The notes below the pieces were generated by a model. It did no database searches. It had not been told where the DNA came from and saw only the letters and a program-made list of their open reading frames with translations. From Alienimonas chondri (GTDB taxonomy: Bacteria > Planctomycetota > Planctomycetia > Planctomycetales > Planctomycetaceae), in the NCBI RefSeq assembly GCF_013036045.1, contig NZ_WTPX01000021.1, positions 1 to 48,180 of the forward strand: a stretch of 48,180 nt of DNA. The letters run 5' to 3'. The translations under genes were made by a program, and so were the position numbers. This document shows positions 1-6,659 of this stretch, piece after piece; the stretch's first letter is position 1, and every line of letters starts with the position of its first letter.

Positions 1-226
1 TGGACACATCCGGCCCGGTCGGCGTCGCCTCGTGAGCGTGGCGGATCGGCCGAACCTCGTGGGCGATGGACGCCGACCGCCAGCGTCGCCGCGAATACTA
101 AAGAACCAAACGGGTACCCTGCCGGGGAGGGCGTGTCTCTCTAGTGCCCAATGAGGAACCCCCGCGAATAACGGCGGACGGAATATCATCGGCCGCCTTA
201 TTGGGGGACGTCGATGCGTGAAGCGC

Positions 227-829
227 TTATCGCCATTTAAGCTCTCCCTTGCGGCGGCCATCGCCCTCGTCGGGCAGAGGGTCGAAAATTGTTCGACAAC
301 GCTCTTCGTCAATACCGACTTCCCCGAACTCCGTTTCCACGCTCTCCACCGACGCGCAATAGCGGGTGCCCCCGTCTCCGAAAATGCGAAAGCTGAAAGG
401 ATATTCGGAGACCCTGTCGATTACCTTTATCTCTACCTGCCCGCCCGCCGGGATGCGGCTTAGCCGCACGATCTTGCGGCCGTCAATGCCGTCGGCGACA
501 GTCTTTTCGACGCTGCACGCGATTTCGGGGGCTTCGCTGATGGGATTGAAGACGACGGACACCTCCCGGGCCGGGGTGTCGGCGGAGTTGTTGATAAAGA
601 CGGCCAACGTGCCGGATTCAGGGCGGCTATCGGTCGTGAGTTTATTCTTTTTCACGAAGTGATAGGACAATTGCTCTGGCTGTGCGTAGTAATAGGGACT
701 GCTGGATTTGGCGTAGTAGGCAGCCCAAATTGAGACGGTCAGCGCGAAGGCGGAAAGCGCGTGGGGCGTCCACTCTTTCACGATCGCCCATTTGCTAGGC
801 TTCGGTGCGGCGGTCGGTGCGGCGGTCAT
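227..829 (-). CDS. Hypothetical membrane-anchored protein
   Basis: I do not recognise the family. From the ATG at 829 the product is about 200 residues: a short cytoplasmic tail rich in Ala/Pro/Lys, one membrane segment (around HALSAFALTVSIWAAYYA), then a predicted extracytoplasmic domain of beta character ending in a Cys- and acid-containing tail. The open frame continues upstream to a GTG at 976, but those extra 49 residues are Pro/Arg-rich and look like non-coding sequence, so the ATG is preferred. No clear ribosome binding site is seen. It lies downstream of, and on the same strand as, the polymerase-like gene, across a 440-bp spacer with two GC hairpins, so co-transcription is uncertain. 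Coding status is inferred from the long frame and the sensible membrane segment. Confidence 0.55.
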   Translation of the reverse strand: MTAAPTAAPKPSKWAIVKEWTPHALSAFALTVSIWAAYYAKSSSPYYYAQPEQLSYHFVKKNKLTTDSRPESGTLAVFINNSADTPAREVSVVFNPISEAPEIACSVEKTVADGIDGRKIVRLSRIPAGGQVEIKVIDRVSEYPFSFRIFGDGGTRYCASVESVETEFGEVGIDEERCRTIFDPLPDEGDGRRKGELKWR

Positions 830-982
830 CGGTTTTGCGGGTAGGTCGGACGGGCGGAGCGCGGACGGATCGACCGCGGGGCGGAGCGCCGCCCGGGGAG
901 AATAACGCAAGACGGGCCAGATCGGTTCACGGTTATTCGGTGCAAGCGGGAAGGTTATTGTGCTTTTGCACGTCACGCGCTC

Positions 983-1010
983 CGGCCCCGGCCCTTGGGG
1001 GGCCGGGCCG
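983..1010. repeat. GC hairpin 1 of a pair
   Basis: An inverted repeat that folds as an 11-bp stem with a single bulged C and a TTGGG loop. It shares its loop sequence and its upstream CTTTTGC with a second hairpin about 70 bp further on. Function unknown; no T-run follows on either strand. Confidence 0.5.
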
Positions 1011-1053
1011 TCGCTGCTATTGCATATCGGACTGATTCGGTTTTGTCTTTTGC

Positions 1054-1077
1054 GCCGCCGGCCTTGGGGCCGGCGGC
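1054..1077. repeat. GC hairpin 2 of a pair
   Basis: A perfect 10-bp inverted repeat, GCCGCCGGCC with its complement, closing a TTGG tetraloop. It lies downstream of the end of the polymerase-like gene (minus strand) and may stabilise or mark the 3' end of that transcript. On the minus strand it is followed by A-rich rather than T-rich sequence, which argues against intrinsic termination. Confidence 0.55.
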
Positions 1078-1269
1078 AGCGTCGAATCGGAATAAGGTTT
1101 GAGTCGGGACGGGTTATTCAGTTCGGTCGAATATCTCTCTGATCGCGACAGTTTGTTTTTCTGCTCTATTTGCGCAGCGAGAGCACCCCAACACCGGCCG
1201 CTCCCCCATACACCCGGAAGAGTTGGCCGTAAGCCGTTGTGCCAGAAGGCTTTGCGGCTGAAAAATCCG

Positions 1270-2925
1270 CTACCCCAGAACGGGGTCGAAATCGAACCGT
1301 TCCCGGTACTTTCCGACCATGAGAGAACGCGCCAAATCGGCGTCGCCGACCTTCGTGATAATCGAATCGTGCACCGACAATGCGTACGATCCGCGGTCCA
1401 GAAACGCCGTCAGAATATCGCGAATCAGGGCGCCGTCGGCACATTGCAATTCCAGTCCGACGCCGCTTCCGAAGTGATCCGCAATATCCCGGTGCGCCGA
1501 TCGGATGCGGTGTAGCATGTCAGCCGCGGTCATCCCGTAGAGGCGGCAAGCGTCGCCGACCGTCGGCCCTTCCTTCGCGTTCCCGACGAGGTTGAAGCCG
1601 ACTCCGTCGTCGTTCCCGATCGCGCCCACGGCCGAGCGTTCGGTGCGAGCGTTCAGGGCGATATTGGTCCAGACCTTCACGGCCCTACGCAGGTCCGCGA
1701 ACGCCGGGGCGTCCGGGGCGCCGCACAGTTCGGGCAGGATGCGGCGGGTGCGGTACAGGTCTCGCGCCCGTCGATCGATCCCGGCCCGGTGATAAAGGAT
1801 GCGGATGTGAAACGAGGCGTAGTCGAGTTCGACGGTCTCTTCGCCGTCGATCGTGATCGTCTTCCGCCAATCCTGTTTGATATTCGTGTGCCCGTCCGGC
1901 GTGAGGGAATAAAGCCGGCCGCCGCGGTCGAAGGTTTCGTTAAAGATCGCTTGCACGTTGACGAGCAATTGCCGCCGCGTCGCCCGCCCGGTTTCGTCGG
2001 TGCGCGTGTAGCCGAGCGCGTGATCCGCGGCGGCCTCGTTTAACCGGAGCACCTGTTCTTCGTCGGCCCGCACACGTTTGAGCGTCGCGGCCGTCTGCCT
2101 TCCCCACGTCACGGGGTTTCTGTCCTTGTCACGCAGGATCACCGGGGCGAATTCCGCAAACGGCGCCGGCCGGCCCCTCCGGGCGAGCGTGCGGCGGTCC
2201 CCGGATGCGGGGGGCGTCGGCTTGGGCGAGACGATGCGGCGAAGGGTCATATCGGTATCGTCTAGCAAGGTGCGGAGAGCGGCCGAAGGTGCGTAGCGGG
2301 TGACGAGGCGACTCCGTTCGCTCCCTTTGCAGATCTCCGCCAATCCGGCGGCCACGAGGGCGTCCCAAGCCTTCACGCGCTTGGCGCCGGGCGTCCCGTT
2401 CGTCCGGGAGTCGCTGACGACGACGCCGGCCGCGTGGGCGAGCATCAGCGTCGCCCAGCACAGCCGGGCCGCGGCGCGGGCGGCGTCGCGGGTCCGGGGA
2501 GTGTCCGGCAGCGCCGTGAGGAGCGGCAGCACGTCCGCGTCGAACCGTTCCACGAATTCGTCGGCAAGCGGGTAGCCCCGCACCGGGATCGACATCGCCT
2601 CGTCCCACGCCCCCGCCTCGTCGTTCCAGTGGAAACGTAGGGCGTTCGGGTTTTGCTCGCGGAGTCGTCGGGCCGCGTCGCGGACCGCCGGCGGAGCGAT
2701 TCCCCGCAAGTTGGGCCACGGGCCGGGTATAAATACGAGCGTGCCGGCGTAAAGCCGCAGGCATCCGTGAGGATATTCGGTCGTCATTGAAGTATTCCCA
2801 TTGAAAACGACCGCCCGACCGTCGCGGCGGGAATAAAACCGCGACGGTCGGGGGCCGAAAGAGCCGGCGGTAGCAACTCCGCCGTCGACCATCATGCCCC
2901 CGTTTATATTCCCCGCAAGCTCCAA
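1270..2925 (-). CDS. Divergent family-A DNA polymerase-like palm protein
   Basis: The 551-residue product is not a standard DNA polymerase I but carries, in the right order, motifs resembling its catalytic core: VELDYASFHIRILYHRAG at 365-382 (compare motif A, the DYS.IELR block with a metal-binding Asp), RRAVKVWTNIALNA at 413-426 (compare motif B, K...N in the fingers helix), a Gln/Asp-containing helix at 492-507, and ALSVHDSIIT at 515-524 (compare motif C, VHDE). The usual acidic residue after HD is Ser here. The N-terminal 300 residues match no 3'-5' exonuclease or 5' nuclease that I can see. An ATG at 2787 (residue 47) is an alternative start. By family knowledge, proteins with 'ELDYS.LHPRMLY'-type motifs occur on bacterial mobile elements; polymerase activity here is inference. 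Confidence 0.7.
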   Translation of the reverse strand: MELAGNINGGMMVDGGVATAGSFGPRPSRFYSRRDGRAVVFNGNTSMTTEYPHGCLRLYAGTLVFIPGPWPNLRGIAPPAVRDAARRLREQNPNALRFHWNDEAGAWDEAMSIPVRGYPLADEFVERFDADVLPLLTALPDTPRTRDAARAAARLCWATLMLAHAAGVVVSDSRTNGTPGAKRVKAWDALVAAGLAEICKGSERSRLVTRYAPSAALRTLLDDTDMTLRRIVSPKPTPPASGDRRTLARRGRPAPFAEFAPVILRDKDRNPVTWGRQTAATLKRVRADEEQVLRLNEAAADHALGYTRTDETGRATRRQLLVNVQAIFNETFDRGGRLYSLTPDGHTNIKQDWRKTITIDGEETVELDYASFHIRILYHRAGIDRRARDLYRTRRILPELCGAPDAPAFADLRRAVKVWTNIALNARTERSAVGAIGNDDGVGFNLVGNAKEGPTVGDACRLYGMTAADMLHRIRSAHRDIADHFGSGVGLELQCADGALIRDILTAFLDRGSYALSVHDSIITKVGDADLARSLMVGKYRERFDFDPVLG

Positions 2926-3117
2926 TCGCAGGTTCGCTTTATGAATGCCTTATAGCGGTCGATAAAGTTTCTGCGGCGGTTTCGTCCGCAGCGCCTCGTG
3001 CACGCTATCGGACGTCCGGGAGAGGTGAACATCCGGGCGATGTGAACGCTTGTGCTGATCGCGGGAGCCGATTAGCGTTTGCAGTCTCGTTATTCCGCCG
3101 GCACACCGCGAATATCT

Positions 3118-3543
3118 ATGTCGACTCCCGCCATCGCGTCCGCCCAATCCGGCGACTTCAAAGGCACCGTCGCCATCGACGGATTCGACCGGAGACTTCT
3201 CGACAAGCTCCGGCCGAAATGCAATCTGCCGGGCGGTTACACGCCGATCGGGTTCAGCCTCTATCGCGGCGGAACGGCCGGCGGCGCCCCGCCGCGGTGG
3301 CAGGTCCGCGTCGTCTGCGTCGATGCGAGCATTGCCGGGGTGCTGCCCGTCACGGTGAGAGCCTACGCCGACGGCGAAGAGGAAATCCCCGCCTTCAGTT
3401 TCGCGACCGATCTCACCCTTGAGGACGTTTTGGAACACGCAAAACGGTTCAACCTGTTCGCGTTCGATCGGCACATGATCGGCGGCAAGCCGGTTCGCAT
3501 CGTGGAAGAGGTCGCCAGCGTCGCGACCGACGAGGAAGAGTAA
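3118..3543 (+). CDS. Hypothetical protein, 141 residues
   Basis: I do not recognise this family. The ATG at 3118 (MSTPAIASAQSG...) is preferred over one at 3079, which only adds a short basic leader. The product has no signal peptide or membrane segment; it is a compact alpha/beta sequence with an acidic C-terminus (DEEE). It is transcribed divergently from the polymerase-like gene across about 190 bp, which places it in the same accessory-looking left part of the window. The competing minus-strand frame over the same interval has an Arg-rich, low-quality translation and is taken as a shadow. Confidence 0.6.
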   Translation: MSTPAIASAQSGDFKGTVAIDGFDRRLLDKLRPKCNLPGGYTPIGFSLYRGGTAGGAPPRWQVRVVCVDASIAGVLPVTVRAYADGEEEIPAFSFATDLTLEDVLEHAKRFNLFAFDRHMIGGKPVRIVEEVASVATDEEE

Positions 3544-3779
3544 CCCCGGTCCCTGCCGCCCCCCCGCGGGGCGTGAGGTTGCCCCCGGCCGGCAGCGCCG
3601 TCGGCGGTTGGCCGTTCACTCCGTCCGCAGTTCGCCCCAAACGGTGCTCGTCTTACCCGTCGCGACGAACGCCAGTGTGTGACGCCAATTGCTTGGCGGA
3701 GACGACGAGGTACACGGGCGGACGAACGATCGGCGGGACGGCGGGCGAGGGTCGATCCTAGTCGCCCGCGCTCCGCCGA

Positions 3780-4709
3780 TCAGCCGAAGCGGCCGGTGAC
3801 GTAGCTGTTCGTTTCGTCCAGCTTGGGGTTGGTGAAGATCGCCTCGGTCGGGCCGTACTCCATCAGACGGCCGAGATACATGAACGCCGTGTACTCGCTG
3901 ATGCGGCTCGCCTGCTGCATGTTGTGGGTGACGATCAACACGCTGTACTCGCCCTTGAGCCGCTGAATCAGGTCTTCGACCTTCCCGGTGGCGATCGGGT
4001 CGAGGGCGCTGCATGGCTCGTCCAACAACAGAACTTCCGGCTCCGCGGCGATGGCGCGGGCGATGCACAGCCGCTGCTGCTGACCGCCGGACATGCCGAG
4101 GGCCGATTCCTGCAGGCGGTCCTTCACCTCGTCCCACAACGCGGCGCCGCGGAGGGAGCGCTCGCAGACCTCGTCCAGCACCCGGCGATCCCGTTCGCCG
4201 TCGATGCGGAGGGGATAGACGACGTTTTCGTAGATGCTCATCGGGAACGGGTTGGGCTTCTGAAAGACCATCCCCATCCGCTTGCGAAGCTCGATCACGT
4301 CCACGTCGCGGGCGTAGATGCTGTCGCCGTTGAGGGTCATATCGCCCTCGATCCGAACGATGTCTAATAAATCGTTCATGCGATTCACGCACCGTAACAG
4401 CGTGCTCTTGCCGCAACCGGACGGGCCGATCATGGCCGTGACCTGCCCCTTCGGCACGTCGAGGTTCACGTCGAACAGCGCCTGCTTCTCGCCGTACCAC
4501 AGTTTGAGGTTCTGCACCCGAAGCACATGCTCTTCGGTCGCCAGTTCCGGGTGCACTTCCGCGGGGATGACCTCCCCGCGGGAGATCGCGGCGAGTCGGT
4601 CCGAGGGCGGTTCCCTGGGCGGAGCGCCGGCCAGAATGACTTCATCACGGCCGCCCCCGGTCGAGCGGGCGGCACGGGCGTTCGGCGGGGCGAGCGGGTG
4701 GGCGACCAT
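3780..4709 (-). CDS. pstB: Phosphate ABC transporter ATPase PstB
   Basis: This is the cytoplasmic ATPase that powers phosphate import through PstCA. The 309-residue product has the Walker A motif GPSGCGKST, the Q-loop region [15 protein letters not shown], an ABC signature MSGGQQQR, Walker [14 protein letters not shown] and the switch His in VTHNMQQ, all with PstB-specific flanks. The N-terminal 60 residues are an Ala/Pro/Arg-rich extension before the usual PstB beginning ([14 protein letters not shown]), so a later start is possible, although the ATG at 4709 is the only obvious one. It is the last gene of a minus-strand pstSCAB operon, 51 bp after pstA. Unlike in Escherichia coli, phoU does not follow; it is about 18 kb away, next to phoB and phoR. 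Confidence 0.96.
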   Translation of the reverse strand: MVAHPLAPPNARAARSTGGGRDEVILAGAPPREPPSDRLAAISRGEVIPAEVHPELATEEHVLRVQNLKLWYGEKQALFDVNLDVPKGQVTAMIGPSGCGKSTLLRCVNRMNDLLDIVRIEGDMTLNGDSIYARDVDVIELRKRMGMVFQKPNPFPMSIYENVVYPLRIDGERDRRVLDEVCERSLRGAALWDEVKDRLQESALGMSGGQQQRLCIARAIAAEPEVLLLDEPCSALDPIATGKVEDLIQRLKGEYSVLIVTHNMQQASRISEYTAFMYLGRLMEYGPTEAIFTNPKLDETNSYVTGRFG

Positions 4710-4760
4710 GAATTCTTTGGTAAGCGAGGGGCGTCCGCCCTCTGAAAGAGACAGGAGATT

Positions 4761-6593
4761 CTAAAACGATGCGGAGGTGAATCGGCGTCGCAATCGCGCC
4801 CGCAGCCACATGGCGGCGAGGTTCAACGTGGCGACCAGCGCAATCAACAGCAGCATCGTCGTGTAGACCATCGGCCGGGCGGCGTCTCCGTCCGGCGCCT
4901 GGAAGCCGAGGTCGTAGATATGAAAGCCCAGGTGCATGAAGCTGCGTGAGGGGTGCACGAACGGGGCTTCGAGGTCGACCGGCAGCGCCGGGGCGGTGTT
5001 CACGGCGCCGACCAACATCAACGGGGCGACCTCCCCCGCCCCGCGGGCCACCGCGAGGATCATTCCGGTCAGAATCCCCGGCAACGCCCGGGGCAGCACG
5101 ATCCGGCGGATCGTCTGCCATTTGCTCGCTCCGCAGGCGTAGCTGCCTTCCCGCATGCTGTTCGGCACCGCGGAGAGCGCTTCCTCCGTCGCCACGATCA
5201 CCACCGGCAGCGTCAGCAGGGCGAGGGTGAGACTCGCCCACAGCAGCCCGCCTTTGCCGAACGTCGGGTCCGGCAGGCGTTCGGCGTAGAACAGTTGGTC
5301 GACGCCGCCGCCGATCAGGTAGCAGAAGAACCCCAGCCCGAAGACGCCGAACACGATGCTCGGCACGCCGGCAAGGTTGTTCACCGCGACCCGCACGGCG
5401 CTGACGATCACCCCCTGCTTGGCGTATTCCCGCAGATACAACGCCGCGAGCACGCCGAACGGCACGACGAAGACGGTCATCACCAGCGTCATCGTGACCG
5501 TGCCCCAGATCGCCGGCCACACTCCGCCCGCCGTGCCGGCCTGTCGGGGCTCTTCGCTGAGGAACTCCCACCACCGCGACAGATACACGCCCAGCCGGCC
5601 CCACCAGGACAACGCGTTCGCCCGATAACCGCGGACGACCTCGGCGGTCTCGACCTCCACCTCCTGCCCGGAGGCGGTTCGCATGACGAGATACTCCGCG
5701 GCGTTCTCCGCGGACAGCTCGCTCATCGCCGCCAACCGCGGTGCGTCCTGAATGTCGTTTCTCCGTTCGAGCAGAACGTACTCTTCAATCGCTTCCCGCA
5801 GGTCCGCCGGCTTCTCGGCGAGTTCCGCTTCGAGCCGCGTTCGCTCCGAGGCGCTGAGGGCGGATTCGCTCAAGGCGCGGGCCAAGTCGCGGCCGTCGAC
5901 GCCCGTACGCATCTCCGCCGACCGCACCCGCAGTTCGGCTTCGCGGATCAGCACGCCGCCGGCGCCGCTTTCCTCCTCCAGTTCCTCCCGCCGCTCGTTG
6001 CGTTCGAGGGCGGCGGGGCGGAGCTTCTGAAACGCCTCCCAAGCCGCCTCCGGCCCCTCGTAGGTTTGCTCCGGCGTCACCAGACGGACCGGTTCGCCGA
6101 GGAACCGCCCCTGATCGGAACGTTCCAGTACCACCGCCCACGACGGCGTCGTCTTCGAGCCGGGTTGAACCTCGAACGCGTCGACGTAGGTGAACGTGGA
6201 GCCGCTCTCGCGGCGATTGTCGGTGCGGAGCAGTACGCGAACGGCTTCGATGGCGTCCTCGCCCTCCGGGAAGGCGGCGAGAGCGACCGGCCGGGCCTCG
6301 GCGGGCAACAACGGGACGGAGGCCCGCCGCAGTTCGTAGGTCTCCGTGCCGTACTCTTCGCCGAGCACGGCGGAGCCGTCCCGCAGCGTGACCCGCACCA
6401 ATTCGCCCGGCCAGAACGTGCCGATGCCGTTCCACAGGATCAGCGCCAGCAGTCCGCCGATCATCGCCAGACAGATCGCCAACGCGGCGCCGGAGAGCCA
6501 AACCGCCGGTTCTCCCCCCGCGACCACGCTGCGCGCCGGCCCGCCCCGCACGCGGCGGGCGGGAAGAGCGGCGGAGGTCGGGGAGTCAGTCAA
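4761..6593 (-). CDS. pstA: Phosphate ABC transporter permease PstA, extended form
   Basis: This is one of the two membrane subunits of the high-affinity phosphate importer. The C-terminal 260 residues form the standard PstA permease, with the EAA-like loop GASKWQTIRRIVLPRALPGILTGMILAVARGAGEVAPL contacting the ATPase. At 610 residues the protein is about twice the usual PstA length. After a first membrane helix (near residues 30-60) there is an inserted region of roughly 270 residues, including a Glu/Arg-rich stretch likely to form coiled coil (about 195-290), before the permease helices begin. Long PstA forms are also known in gammaproteobacteria, but the role of the insert is not established. 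It starts 66 bp after the end of pstC. Confidence 0.93.
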   Translation of the reverse strand: MTDSPTSAALPARRVRGGPARSVVAGGEPAVWLSGAALAICLAMIGGLLALILWNGIGTFWPGELVRVTLRDGSAVLGEEYGTETYELRRASVPLLPAEARPVALAAFPEGEDAIEAVRVLLRTDNRRESGSTFTYVDAFEVQPGSKTTPSWAVVLERSDQGRFLGEPVRLVTPEQTYEGPEAAWEAFQKLRPAALERNERREELEEESGAGGVLIREAELRVRSAEMRTGVDGRDLARALSESALSASERTRLEAELAEKPADLREAIEEYVLLERRNDIQDAPRLAAMSELSAENAAEYLVMRTASGQEVEVETAEVVRGYRANALSWWGRLGVYLSRWWEFLSEEPRQAGTAGGVWPAIWGTVTMTLVMTVFVVPFGVLAALYLREYAKQGVIVSAVRVAVNNLAGVPSIVFGVFGLGFFCYLIGGGVDQLFYAERLPDPTFGKGGLLWASLTLALLTLPVVIVATEEALSAVPNSMREGSYACGASKWQTIRRIVLPRALPGILTGMILAVARGAGEVAPLMLVGAVNTAPALPVDLEAPFVHPSRSFMHLGFHIYDLGFQAPDGDAARPMVYTTMLLLIALVATLNLAAMWLRARLRRRFTSASF

Positions 6594-6659
6594 TCGTTCT
6601 CTCTATCGGGCGCCCCGCTTCGCCGTCGCCGACAGGCGGCGCGCCGTCGGGGCGAGGGG

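Larger units (their letters stand above)
830..1269. other. Spacer with two GC-rich hairpins, no gene seen
   Basis: This 440-bp stretch separates two minus-strand genes. It holds two strong hairpins, each preceded on the plus strand by CTTTTGC: one at 983-1010 (11-bp stem with one bulged C, loop TTGGG) and a perfect one at 1054-1077 (10-bp stem, loop TTGG). Neither is followed by a T-run on either strand, so they are not ordinary intrinsic terminators. The part from 1081 to 1269 is AT-richer than the genes around it. I see no convincing reading frame, tRNA or known RNA here. Confidence 0.5.

Noticed and set aside
1-226. Possible end of a gene or an attachment site at the left edge
   Set aside because: A frame ending at TGA 33-35 could be the tail of a gene to the left, but eleven codons are too few to judge; no tRNA or direct repeat was found.
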